Part shown: positions 40,533-48,615 of the stretch, one piece after another
How the letters are laid out: each line of letters starts with the position of its first letter
How positions within the stretch are numbered: the first letter of the stretch is position 1
Source: an uncultured Halomonas sp.
Lineage (GTDB): Bacteria; Pseudomonadota; Gammaproteobacteria; Pseudomonadales; Halomonadaceae
NCBI RefSeq assembly: GCF_947500835.1
Contig: NZ_CANMTQ010000004.1
Location: forward strand, 186,001-250,000
DNA: 64,000 nucleotides
Direction of reading: 5' to 3'
Notes under the pieces: model-generated
What the model was told of the DNA's origin: nothing
Seen by the model: the letters and a program-made list of their open reading frames with translations, nothing else
The model's database searches: none
Translations under genes and position numbers: made by a program

Positions 40533-40931
40533 ATGTTCAGCTTGACCGTTCGCGATCATTTCATGATCGCCCACAGCTTCAGCGGTGATGTCTTCGGCCC
40601 CGCCCAGCGCCAGCACGGTGCTACCTATGTCGTTGACGTCACCTTCAAGCGCCCGCGCCTGGATGAGGACGACCTGGTCATCGACATTGGCCTGGCCAGC
40701 ACCACCCTTCACGCCATACTCGATGAGTTCAACCTGCGCAACCTGGATGACATCGAAGAGTTCAAGGGTCGTAATACTACGACGGAATTCATGGCAAAGG
40801 TCGTGTTCGACCGGCTTGCCCGCGCCATCGACGAGAACCGACTGGGCACCGCAGCCAAAGGACTGAGCCATATGAACGTGACCCTGCATGAATCGCATAT
40901 TGCCTGGGCAGGTTACGAGGGAACGCTGTGA
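40533..40931 (+). CDS. divergent 6-pyruvoyl-tetrahydropterin synthase (PTPS/QueD) family protein
   Basis: 132-residue T-fold protein. It aligns with QueD: MIAHSF (zinc His14), QRQHGATY (His28), [33 protein letters not shown] and a C-terminal [13 protein letters not shown] with Glu120. Three key residues are missing: the catalytic Cys (Ala24 here), the third zinc His of HGH (Ala30) and the catalytic His of LDHxxLN (Leu68). It should not catalyse the QueD or PTPS reaction in the usual way. The start at ATG 40533 has AAGGAAG 8 bases upstream; the in-frame extension is not coding. It overlaps the next gene by GTGA. Confidence 0.82.
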   Translation: MFSLTVRDHFMIAHSFSGDVFGPAQRQHGATYVVDVTFKRPRLDEDDLVIDIGLASTTLHAILDEFNLRNLDDIEEFKGRNTTTEFMAKVVFDRLARAIDENRLGTAAKGLSHMNVTLHESHIAWAGYEGTL

Positions 40932-41992
40932 GCCACCACCTGACGTTCATTCTGGCTGGCGACCCGGATCAGCTGACCGGGGGCTATCTCTACGATGCAC
41001 GGATTGTGGCGGCGCTGCGTCATCGGAATTGGAATGTTCAGGTCATCGGTCTCGAGGGGCGATTCCCGGAACCTGATGCTATCGCCGCCGAAGCCATGGA
41101 ACAAGCACTTGCCAAACAGCCCAATGGCGCCCGGGTGGTCATCGACGGGCTGGCCATGGGTGGCTTGCCAGAGGTAATCGCCAGGCACGCCAAGCGCCTC
41201 GAGTTGACGGCTCTGGTGCATCATCCTCTGGCAGACGAAACCGATCTCGAACAGGCTCAGCGCACTCGCTTCATCCTGAGCGAGACGCGAGCGCTGACCG
41301 CCGTCGATCGAATCATCGCGACCAGCGTATTTACCGCCCGTCGCCTGGCGGATTTCAACGTCGAGGCGGAACGCATCGCGGTCATCGAGCCCGGGGTCGA
41401 GCAGGCGCCGCTGGCGGAACTCGATGACAGCAATATCTCGGCAAGCCAGCACCTGCTGTGCGTGGCCACCCTTATTCCGCGCAAGGGACAAGACTTTCTG
41501 ATTGATGCCCTGGCCCGACTCTCTGAATACGACTGGCGATGCGATTTGATCGGCTCTCCGGATCGCGATCCGCGTTTCGCCGAGAAGGTCGTTCATCTTA
41601 TTCGTGAGCATGGCCTTGAGGATCGCATTCGCTTGCTTGGCGAACAGTCGGAAGAAGCGCTTGGTCAGGCCTATCACAACGCTGATCTCTTCGTTTTGCC
41701 ATCTCTTTACGAAGGCTACGGCATGGTGATCAGCGAAGCGCTGGCCCGGGGTTTGCCTGTCATCACAACCACAGGGGGCGCGCTGGCGCACACCTTGCCG
41801 GACACCGCGGGGCTGAGCGTGCCGCCCAGGGACACCGAGGCACTGACCCAGGCACTCAAGCGCTGGCTTGACGAGCCCGAGCTGCGCAAGCAGCTGCGCC
41901 AAGGCGCCCGACAGGCGCGAGAAACTCTCACCGACTGGCACACCGCCGGCGACGCCTTTGCCAAGGCGCTGCTGCGAGGGGCAACCTCATGA
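40928..41992 (+). CDS. glycosyltransferase family 4 protein
   Basis: 354-residue GT-B glycosyltransferase. The N-terminal half starts [27 protein letters not shown]; the C-terminal donor-binding half has [20 protein letters not shown] and the GT4 ExxxxxxxE retaining motif in [24 protein letters not shown]. It should attach a sugar from a nucleotide-sugar donor to a small molecule or lipid; acceptor unknown. GTG start, coupled by overlap to the PTPS-like gene before it and by ATGA to the methyltransferase after it, so these three products very likely act in one pathway. Confidence 0.86.
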   Translation: MSHHLTFILAGDPDQLTGGYLYDARIVAALRHRNWNVQVIGLEGRFPEPDAIAAEAMEQALAKQPNGARVVIDGLAMGGLPEVIARHAKRLELTALVHHPLADETDLEQAQRTRFILSETRALTAVDRIIATSVFTARRLADFNVEAERIAVIEPGVEQAPLAELDDSNISASQHLLCVATLIPRKGQDFLIDALARLSEYDWRCDLIGSPDRDPRFAEKVVHLIREHGLEDRIRLLGEQSEEALGQAYHNADLFVLPSLYEGYGMVISEALARGLPVITTTGGALAHTLPDTAGLSVPPRDTEALTQALKRWLDEPELRKQLRQGARQARETLTDWHTAGDAFAKALLRGATS

Positions 41993-42888
41993 CCCAACCG
42001 GCCCCCGGCAGCATCTTCGACACCCATTGGCTGAGCCTTCGCGAGAGCGCAGACGCCGCTGCCCGAAATAGCGCACTGACGAAACAGGCCAGAGGATACT
42101 TGATACAGCGACAGCGTAACGAGCCTTGTCTATCACTGGTCGATCTTGGCTGTGGCGGTGGCAGCAATCTACGTTTTCTCGCACCGCGACTGCCCGGACC
42201 GCAGTCCTGGCGATTGATCGATCACGATGCGGGTCTGCTCGAGGAGGCCGCTGCTTCGGCAACCCTTCTTCGTGACGGCAGCGGTGAGCCCATCGCGGTT
42301 CAAGCAGAATGCAAGAGTCTGGTAGATGTTGAATCCGACTGGTTTTCCGGCTGCGATCTAATCAGCGCCTCGGCGCTTTTCGATCTGGTATCCCATGACT
42401 GGCTGAAACGGCTAGCGGCAGCCTGTGCGGCTCAAGAAACCGCGGTGCTGTTCACCTTGAGCGTGACCGGCGACTGGCGATTTATCGACGCCGACGGTCG
42501 AGCGCAGGAGATCCCTGAAGATCGCTGGGTGCGGGATCAGCTTATTGCCCACCAACAGCAAGACAAGGGCCTGGGCATTGCCTTGGGCAGTCACGCTCCC
42601 CAGGCCCTGGAGCAGGCGTTCATTCAGCAGGGGTACCAGGTGAAAAGCGCAGCGAGCCCCTGGCGGTTGTCTCCCGGCCATTCTGACACTCATGCACTGG
42701 GCCGCAGTCTGATCGAAGGCTGGGCCAGCGCCGTACATGAACAGTCCCCTAACGAGCAGCAACGACTGGAGCGCTGGCTGACGCATCGCCTGTCGCAATT
42801 GAACGCTGGCGTATTGGGCCTTGAAGTGGGCCATATGGATTTTTTCGCGTGCCCACCGGCGTTGAATTCAGCGAGTGATGGCCAATGA
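41989..42888 (+). CDS. class I SAM-dependent methyltransferase
   Basis: 299-residue protein. Motif I is LSLVDLGCGGGSNLRFLAPRL, followed by an acidic loop LIDHDAGLL and motif IV-like FSGCDLISASALFDLVSHDWL; this is a Rossmann-fold methyltransferase. Residues ~200-300 form an extra helical part that may bind substrate. Which atom is methylated is unknown. Overlaps the glycosyltransferase stop and the flippase-like start, both by ATGA. Confidence 0.82.
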   Translation: MTQPAPGSIFDTHWLSLRESADAAARNSALTKQARGYLIQRQRNEPCLSLVDLGCGGGSNLRFLAPRLPGPQSWRLIDHDAGLLEEAAASATLLRDGSGEPIAVQAECKSLVDVESDWFSGCDLISASALFDLVSHDWLKRLAAACAAQETAVLFTLSVTGDWRFIDADGRAQEIPEDRWVRDQLIAHQQQDKGLGIALGSHAPQALEQAFIQQGYQVKSAASPWRLSPGHSDTHALGRSLIEGWASAVHEQSPNEQQRLERWLTHRLSQLNAGVLGLEVGHMDFFACPPALNSASDGQ

Positions 42889-44621
42889 AACTACCCCGGG
42901 CGCATCTGTGGTTTCGCCTGCTGGCAAGCCTTGCGCTATTGGGTGCACTCGCCCTGTGGCTGGATACCTCCGCCATCATTGCGGAAATCCGAGGGTTATC
43001 GCTTTACTGGGTTTTACTGGCGCTGATTTTGACCTTGCCCCAAGTGGTGATCTCCGCCTGGCGTTGGCGCCTCACCGCCCGCCTGCTGGATATCCGCCTG
43101 CCTTGGCGGGCCGCCCTGGGCGACTACTATCTGGCAACCTTTCTCAACCAGGTACTTCCCGGCGGCGTCATGGGAGATGCCACCCGAGCCTGGCGCCATG
43201 CTCGGGCCAGCGGTCAACGGGCGGCAGCGCTACGGGCGGTCATCATCGAACGCACCTCGGGGCAGCTGGTGTTGGCGGCCATGGCTTGCGCAGCGCTGCT
43301 TTCGCCGATCTGGCAGGAGCCTTTGAGTGCATTCTCGCGCGAATTCTTAAGGGATGCTGGCGTTCTGCTCGCAGGCCTCTTTTTGCTGTTGATATTCGGA
43401 CTGCTATTCAAGCGCATCCTTCGACAGCCCTTGTCTTTGTTCAAGCGCGTGTTTGCGAGATTTTTTACCGGTTTAGGCCGCGATTTGCATCGCACCCTGT
43501 TGAGCCAGCAAGCATGGCCACGGCAGTTATTGGGCTCGACGCTGGTGGTGTGTAGCTACGTCGCGGTGTTCGTCTGTGCCGCCCGGGCCATTGGCAGCGA
43601 TCTTCCCGTGACCACGTTGCTGGCGCTTGTGCCACCGGTGTTGCTGGCCATGGCCATTCCGCTCTCCGTGGCTGGCTGGGGGCTGCGGGAAAGCGCGGCG
43701 GCGCTGGTATGGGCCGGCGCCGGTCTGTCGCCGACTCAGGGCGTGGCGATATCCGTGGCCTACGGTCTGCTGGTGCTGATCTCGAGCCTGCCTGGGGCCC
43801 TGTTTCTAATCCGCCGTCGCTCGCGGCGGCTCGTCGGCGGTGAGCATCAGATCGAACAGGGTGTCCTCACCGCAGGGAAAGGTCCTGCACCGGGGTCGCA
43901 GCGCCTGATCGAGAGTCGCGATGGGCGTCAGGTCGAGCCCAGGACGCCCGGAGCCGATCAAAAGCGGCGCGATCAACATATGCAGGCGATGCAGTACGCC
44001 GGCCTCGAGAAAGCGCGAGATGGTCACCCCGCCGCCTTCGACCAATACCCGCTTGAGCCCGCGCCCGCGCAATGCGTCGAGCACGTCGCCGGGATCGAAA
44101 CCCTGGGCGCCCAGGGGCAGCATGATGCGCTCCACGTGGCTACCGAAGTTTCCTGTCACGGCAGCGCCTTCCCCAACCACATGCAGGGTCAGGACATCAT
44201 CGGATTGGAAGACATGGCGAGCGCTGTCGAGCCGTCCTCGCGGGTCGAGCACTGCCCTCACCGGGTGCCGACCCTGCACGTGGCGCACGTTGAGCTGGGG
44301 GTTGTCTGCCTCGACGGTACCGGCGCCAACCAGGACCGCATCCATCAGAGCGCGCAGTCGATGCAGATGGATACGGCTTTCAAGCCCGTTGATGTAGTGA
44401 GACGCGCCGGTCACGGTAGCGATTCGACCATCAAGACTCTGACCAAGCTGAGCGATCGCCAAAGGCTCGGTTCGCGCCACCAGTGGCAACAGATTATCGA
44501 ACAGACGCCTTACCTCGTCAGTAACGCTTACTTGGCAATTCCAGGCGCCGCCTTCGACAACCTGGAACCGCATTCCTTGTGCAATATCAGGAATATCAGC
44601 AATAAAAGGAGTGGAGGATGA
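42885..44621 (+). CDS. flippase-like / LPG synthase TM family membrane protein with antisense read-through tail
   Basis: The first ~312 residues are a polytopic protein of the lysylphosphatidylglycerol-synthase-TM/UPF0104 family: about eight helices with the hallmark LNQVLPGGVMGDATRAWRHAR, IIERTSGQLVLAAMA, and AIPLSVAGWGLRESAAALVW. Such proteins are thought to move lipid-linked or amphiphilic molecules across the membrane. The family part ends near 43825 (LFLIRRRSRR), but no stop follows in frame; the frame stays open for about 265 more residues, antisense to the converging RibD-like gene. The tail has no domain. A stop TAA exists at 43807 in another frame, so a small indel could have removed the natural end. 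Overlaps the methyltransferase by ATGA. Confidence 0.75.
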   Translation: MKLPRAHLWFRLLASLALLGALALWLDTSAIIAEIRGLSLYWVLLALILTLPQVVISAWRWRLTARLLDIRLPWRAALGDYYLATFLNQVLPGGVMGDATRAWRHARASGQRAAALRAVIIERTSGQLVLAAMACAALLSPIWQEPLSAFSREFLRDAGVLLAGLFLLLIFGLLFKRILRQPLSLFKRVFARFFTGLGRDLHRTLLSQQAWPRQLLGSTLVVCSYVAVFVCAARAIGSDLPVTTLLALVPPVLLAMAIPLSVAGWGLRESAAALVWAGAGLSPTQGVAISVAYGLLVLISSLPGALFLIRRRSRRLVGGEHQIEQGVLTAGKGPAPGSQRLIESRDGRQVEPRTPGADQKRRDQHMQAMQYAGLEKARDGHPAAFDQYPLEPAPAQCVEHVAGIETLGAQGQHDALHVATEVSCHGSAFPNHMQGQDIIGLEDMASAVEPSSRVEHCPHRVPTLHVAHVELGVVCLDGTGANQDRIHQSAQSMQMDTAFKPVDVVRRAGHGSDSTIKTLTKLSDRQRLGSRHQWQQIIEQTPYLVSNAYLAIPGAAFDNLEPHSLCNIRNISNKRSGG

Positions 44622-44690
44622 CCAATCATGATCTCGAACAAGGCACAGCAGCTGCCAGGCTGAATCGATATTGAGACTAGAGGCGTGCAT
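43806..44690 (-). CDS. RibD C-terminal (pyrimidine reductase)-like protein without deaminase domain
   Basis: 294-residue protein. Residues ~85-290 match the dihydrofolate-reductase-fold reductase of riboflavin synthesis: AQLGQSLDGRIATVTGASHYINGLESRIHLHRLRALMDAVLVGAGTVEADNPQLNVR, then LVEGGGVTISRFLEAGVLHRLHMLIAPLLIGSG. The N-terminal ~85 residues are not a cytidine-deaminase domain (no HAE or PCxxC), so it is a reductase only. It should reduce a ribosylated aminopyrimidine or similar compound with NAD(P)H. ATG 44690 has GAGAG upstream. It lies divergent to the ribA-like gene and converges on, and is overlapped by, the flippase-like frame. Confidence 0.85.
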   Translation of the reverse strand: MHASSLNIDSAWQLLCLVRDHDWSSSTPFIADIPDIAQGMRFQVVEGGAWNCQVSVTDEVRRLFDNLLPLVARTEPLAIAQLGQSLDGRIATVTGASHYINGLESRIHLHRLRALMDAVLVGAGTVEADNPQLNVRHVQGRHPVRAVLDPRGRLDSARHVFQSDDVLTLHVVGEGAAVTGNFGSHVERIMLPLGAQGFDPGDVLDALRGRGLKRVLVEGGGVTISRFLEAGVLHRLHMLIAPLLIGSGRPGLDLTPIATLDQALRPRCRTFPCGEDTLFDLMLTADEPPRATAD

Positions 44691-44755
44691 CAAGCTTCTC
44701 TCACTTGCCATTCAAATAGAGGCGGACAGCTATCATGAGTAGCACTGCGCGCCAG

Positions 44756-44767
44756 TACAAGCTTGTA
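44756..44767. promoter_or_regulatory. TACAAGCTTGTA palindrome before the ribA-like gene
   Basis: A perfect 12-bp palindrome lies 13 bases before the ribA-like ATG and directly before its ribosome-binding site AAGGAG. It shares arms with TACAA-N3-TTGTA at 39418. May bind a repressor. Confidence 0.4.
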
Positions 44768-44780
44768 TTAAGGAGATGTC

Positions 44781-45896
44781 ATGCATCAGGTTGAACGAGC
44801 CATTTTCGATCTTCGTCGCGGGCTCCCGGTGCTATTGCGCGACAGCGAACAGGATGTTCTTGTCCAGCCCATCGAGAGTCTTGATGATGGCGTTCTGGAG
44901 CACCTCATTGCGACAGCGGGTGAAGCTCCGGGACTTATACTCAGTCGCCATCGCCTGGCGCTGCTGGGCAAGCCGATCGAGAATGAAACCGCCCGACTGC
45001 CCTTGAGTTCGGCCATGCTTGACACCGAACGGCTCAACGAACTTGCCTTTGGTGTCGATTCCAAAACGGTTACGCAGGATATCGTGCCGGCCAGTCGCGC
45101 CGATCACGCTGCATTGACGCTGATGCGTCGGGCGCTGCTGATACCAGCGGCGCTTACCGCTCGGGTGGCCAGGGAGTCTCGCGAAAGCGTCGAAGCACTG
45201 ATCGCCCAGGGAGAATTACTCGCGGTCGAAGCGGCAGATGCCGAGTGCTGTTTCGAGGCGGCCACAGGTCTGCTCAAGCGCGTCAGCGAAGCGCAGATTC
45301 CGCTGGCAGAAGCCATCGAGAGTCGTTTCATCCTGTTTCGCGAACCGGACGGACTGCGCGAGCACATCGCTATCGTCATCGGCGACCCTGCCGCTTGGCA
45401 GGAAGCAGTACCCTTGCGCATGCACTCCGCCTGCCTGACTGGCGATCTGTTTGCCAGCCTGCGCTGCGACTGCGGCGAACAGCTGCGCAACGCGGTAGCG
45501 GATATCGATGACATGGGCGGCGGCGTATTGCTCTATCTGGCTCAGGAGGGGCGCGGCATTGGCCTTGCCAACAAGCTGCGTGCCTATGCCATGCAGGATG
45601 AAGGGCTCGATACCGTGGACGCTGACCAACACCTGGGTTTTGGTGAGGATGAGCGGCGCTATAGCGTGGCGGTGGATATGCTGGCGGCCTTGGGCATCCA
45701 ACGGATACAGCTTCTAACCAACAACCCCATCAAGATCGCGGCATTGACCGAAGGCGGCATCGAAGTTACCGAGCGCCAGGCGCTTTATGGTCGCCTGACG
45801 AAGCAGAACTATCGCTATTTGAATGCCAAGGCCAAACGCGCCGGCCATATGCTCGATGCGGTACTGGAAAACTACGAACGGCTCGAGGGTAAATGA
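44781..45896 (+). CDS. GTP cyclohydrolase II-like protein with degenerate DHBP-synthase-like N-terminus
   Basis: 371-residue protein. The C-terminal part from residue ~190 is a full GTP cyclohydrolase II: zinc ligands Cys218, Cys229 and Cys231 (HSACLTGDLFASLRCDCGE), YLAQEGRGIGLANKLRAYAMQ, and LLTNNPIKIAAL. It should open GTP to 2,5-diamino-6-ribosylamino-pyrimidinone phosphate, formate and pyrophosphate. Residues 1-~180 look like a decayed RibB domain (FDLRRGLPVLLRDSEQD), but the acidic DEDRENEGD cluster needed for DHBP synthesis is absent. A fused RibBA-like protein with a dead N-half is unlikely to serve normal riboflavin synthesis alone. Strong AAGGAG site. Confidence 0.87.
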   Translation: MHQVERAIFDLRRGLPVLLRDSEQDVLVQPIESLDDGVLEHLIATAGEAPGLILSRHRLALLGKPIENETARLPLSSAMLDTERLNELAFGVDSKTVTQDIVPASRADHAALTLMRRALLIPAALTARVARESRESVEALIAQGELLAVEAADAECCFEAATGLLKRVSEAQIPLAEAIESRFILFREPDGLREHIAIVIGDPAAWQEAVPLRMHSACLTGDLFASLRCDCGEQLRNAVADIDDMGGGVLLYLAQEGRGIGLANKLRAYAMQDEGLDTVDADQHLGFGEDERRYSVAVDMLAALGIQRIQLLTNNPIKIAALTEGGIEVTERQALYGRLTKQNYRYLNAKAKRAGHMLDAVLENYERLEGK

Positions 45897-45904
45897 GAAC
45901 AAGG

Positions 45905-46723
45905 CTAGTAAGAGCGAGCCACATGAAAGTCCTCGATATTCATGGCGCGAGTTTCCTCTAAAAGTGTCGCCAACAGCGCTGCATAATGCTCGACCAGCCG
46001 AGCGCCGAGCTCGGCATCGGCCAGTCGGGCATTGCCTACCACCCCACCCGGGTGAAGGTCCTCCGCCAGCCAAGCAAAAGCTGCCTCTCCTTCAGGCCCC
46101 AGCCATTCTCCCCGAGCGGCCATTGATTCACCTCGAGAAGGGGGATGGCCAATATGTTCCCGGCGCACCTTTTGCGGCGCCAGATGAAGCATCATCGCGG
46201 TTTCCAGCGCACCACCATGCAGGCCATGTCGCATTTCCTCAAAAGGGAGCGCTTCAGCAGGTATTGCAAAGCGCATGTAATGGGCCTTGACCACCAACAT
46301 GCCCCAGCGCTTGCGCAACGTGAGCGCCGCAATGTCCGCCGCCGACTTGTTGCCGCCGTGGCTGTTGAGTAGCACTAGACGCCGAACGCCGGCCCGGGCA
46401 ATTGAATCACCGTAGGCCTCGATCACGGCAATGGCGGTTTCCGGCGGTAGACTCAGCGTGCCGGAGTAGCTTGCGTGTTCTTGGCTTGCGCCCACCGCCA
46501 AGGCCGGCAATACAAGCAAAGGAAAAGCACCAGGCAACTTGCTCATGGCAGCCTGCAGAAGCCCTAGACCGATATCCAGATCCGTGGAAAGCGGCAAGTG
46601 CGCGCCATGCTGCTCGATGGCTGCCAAAGGCAGTACGGCCACGCTATCCGGGCAAATGGTCTGTTCGAGTTCCGTCGAGCTCAGCTCTTGCCAATGGCGA
46701 ATAGGCCCAGAGGTATCTGACAT
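45905..46723 (-). CDS. creatininase family amidohydrolase (ArfB-like family)
   Basis: 272-residue metal-dependent amidohydrolase. Metal ligands are clear: IEQHGAHLPLSTDLDIG (ExHGxHLP, then Asp), LNSHGGNKSAAD, and HGLHGGALETAMML (final Glu). Creatininase-family enzymes open cyclic amides or remove formyl groups; archaeal ArfB deformylates the GTP-derived pyrimidine of F420 and riboflavin synthesis, and MftE processes mycofactocin peptides. Given the adjacent GTP cyclohydrolase II-like gene, an ArfB-like role is attractive but unproven. ATG 46723 has GGAG 7 bases upstream; an 18-residue longer frame is less likely. Converges on the ribA-like gene with an 8-base gap. Confidence 0.85.
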   Translation of the reverse strand: MSDTSGPIRHWQELSSTELEQTICPDSVAVLPLAAIEQHGAHLPLSTDLDIGLGLLQAAMSKLPGAFPLLVLPALAVGASQEHASYSGTLSLPPETAIAVIEAYGDSIARAGVRRLVLLNSHGGNKSAADIAALTLRKRWGMLVVKAHYMRFAIPAEALPFEEMRHGLHGGALETAMMLHLAPQKVRREHIGHPPSRGESMAARGEWLGPEGEAAFAWLAEDLHPGGVVGNARLADAELGARLVEHYAALLATLLEETRAMNIEDFHVARSY

Positions 46724-46802
46724 GATGGCTCCAGTTAGGGTTTGAACGATCCTTCGAAATCCTACCCTGCAAAGCAAGGCATTCTTAACTGCACACTTAC
46801 CT

Positions 46803-46820
46803 GCATGTTAGCTAACATGC
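46803..46820. promoter_or_regulatory. perfect 18-bp palindrome GCATGTTAGCTAACATGC
   Basis: No mismatch and no spacer. It lies between the divergent creatininase and antiporter genes, 80 bases from the former start and 161 from the latter. Its length makes chance unlikely; probable operator of a dimeric regulator. Confidence 0.55.
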
Positions 46821-46981
46821 TTATCATCGACCCTATTGATGTGAAATTCACTCATATCAGTGCTGGTAACCTATTTTGTAATCAAGTAAAAACAACGCGC
46901 CTGTAGATTGTTTTCTTTGCGTGTTCTTTATTAGCCTTCTGCCTCGGCAGGATTGCTGCGAAATTCCTGGAGTTCGATCGA

Positions 46982-48541
46982 ATGCTGGAAGTCGTTTGCT
47001 TGACCTTTGCATTGTTACTGGGTTTGATCGCCCGTGGTTTCGGTCTGCCGCCTCTGATTGGCTTTCTTGGGGCCGGTTTTCTGATCAACTCCCTTGGCGA
47101 TAGAGTCGCACTGCCTCCCTCGACACCGGAGATTCTTCACTATATCGCCCATCTGGGTGTACTGCTCTTGCTGTTCAGCGTCGGGCTCAAGCTCAAGCTC
47201 AAGAGCCTCGTTCAGCCCGAGGTCATTGGCGGTGGACTGGCGCATTTCGCGGTGACGGTGACCGTGTTTGCCATGGGCCTTCACTGGATGGCTGGCGTCG
47301 AATGGGCCAACTCGCTGATTCTGGCCATTGCCCTGGCCTTTTCCAGTACAGTGCTCGCCGCCAAGAGCCTTGAGGAGCGCAGGGAGCTGCGCTCCTTCCA
47401 CGGGCGCGTGGCAATCGGCATCCTCGTCATTCAGGATCTGATTGCCCTGGGCGTACTGGTATTCTCCATCGGTCAGGTGCCCTCGCCTTGGGCGCTGCTG
47501 CTGCTCGGTCTGCCCCTGCTGCGCCCAGTGCTTCATCGTTTGATCGATGCCTGCGGTCACGACGAACTGCTGATGATGATGGGGCTGGTGCTGGCCCTGG
47601 TCATTGGCGGCGCCGGGTTTACAGCGCTAGGGCTTTCCGGCGAAGTCGGGGCGCTGGTACTGGGGGCGCTGATCTCTCAGCACCCTCGCGCTCAGGAAAT
47701 CGGTAAATCCTTGTGGGCGCTCAAGGAGCTGTTCCTGGTCGGCTTCTTTCTCGAGATCGGCATGTCGGGATTACCGGACTGGCACTCCTTCGGCTTTGCT
47801 CTGGCCTTCGTCGCCTTGCTGCCCTTTAAGGCGGCGCTGTTCTTCTTTCTACTCATCCTGTTCCGCCTGCGGGCGCGCAATGCCTTCGAGGCATCGGTCA
47901 ATCTCAGTAGCTACAGTGAATTCGGCCTGATCGTGGCCGCAGTCCTGGTGCCGGATTCGCTGGTAGGTCTTGCCATGGCGGTTGCCCTGTCGTTTCTGGT
48001 GGTATCGCCCCTGCAGCGCAAGGCCCACTCACTGTTCGGTCGGATCGAACCCTGGCTTACCCGTTTCGAGACCCACAACTGGCATCCGGATGAACAGCCC
48101 GCCTCTCTGGGGAGCGCCCAGGTCATGGTCATCGGCATGGGACGCACCGGCACGTCGACCTACGATCGCCTGCGGGAAGACGGCATCGACGTGATCGGGA
48201 TCGATGCGGACCCCAGCCGCGTCGAAAGTCACACCGCCGAAGGGCGACATGTCGTCTATGCGGATGGAGAGGACATCAGTTTCTGGAATGCATTGCAGCT
48301 CGAGGGCATCGAAGCGGTGGTTCTGACCCTACCGGATGCGCAATCCAAGATCTTCGCGACACAACAATTGCGCAGCCATGGCTTTACGGGGGCCATCGTT
48401 GCGCATAGCCTCTATCAGGACGAGGCGGAATCGATCCATCTTGCCGGCGCCGACCAGACCTATCTGACCATGCATGAGGCAGGTTTGGGTCTTGCAGAGC
48501 ATGTGCGCCAGGATACGAATATCAGACGAAACGTCTCTTGA
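46982..48541 (+). CDS. CPA2-type cation:proton antiporter with RCK/TrkA-N domain
   Basis: 519-residue protein of the KefB/YbaL type. Residues 1-~355 hold about 12 membrane helices of the CPA2 antiporter fold (LGLIARGFGLPPLIGFLGAGFLIN; GLSGEVGALVLGALISQHP). Residues ~375-490 form a TrkA-N/RCK domain binding a nucleotide (QVMVIGMGRTGTSTYDRLRE with GxGxxG, then IGIDADPSRVE). It should exchange K+ (or Na+) for protons and be gated by NAD(H). The C-terminal regulatory part is short. It precedes the amidoligase pair on the same strand. Confidence 0.85.
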   Translation: MLEVVCLTFALLLGLIARGFGLPPLIGFLGAGFLINSLGDRVALPPSTPEILHYIAHLGVLLLLFSVGLKLKLKSLVQPEVIGGGLAHFAVTVTVFAMGLHWMAGVEWANSLILAIALAFSSTVLAAKSLEERRELRSFHGRVAIGILVIQDLIALGVLVFSIGQVPSPWALLLLGLPLLRPVLHRLIDACGHDELLMMMGLVLALVIGGAGFTALGLSGEVGALVLGALISQHPRAQEIGKSLWALKELFLVGFFLEIGMSGLPDWHSFGFALAFVALLPFKAALFFFLLILFRLRARNAFEASVNLSSYSEFGLIVAAVLVPDSLVGLAMAVALSFLVVSPLQRKAHSLFGRIEPWLTRFETHNWHPDEQPASLGSAQVMVIGMGRTGTSTYDRLREDGIDVIGIDADPSRVESHTAEGRHVVYADGEDISFWNALQLEGIEAVVLTLPDAQSKIFATQQLRSHGFTGAIVAHSLYQDEAESIHLAGADQTYLTMHEAGLGLAEHVRQDTNIRRNVS

Positions 48542-48615
48542 TGGCATGACCGCCTCTGTTCACCCGCCGTGAACATGGTGACCCGTTATCAGGAGATTGG
48601 CTTGAGGAGAGCAGA

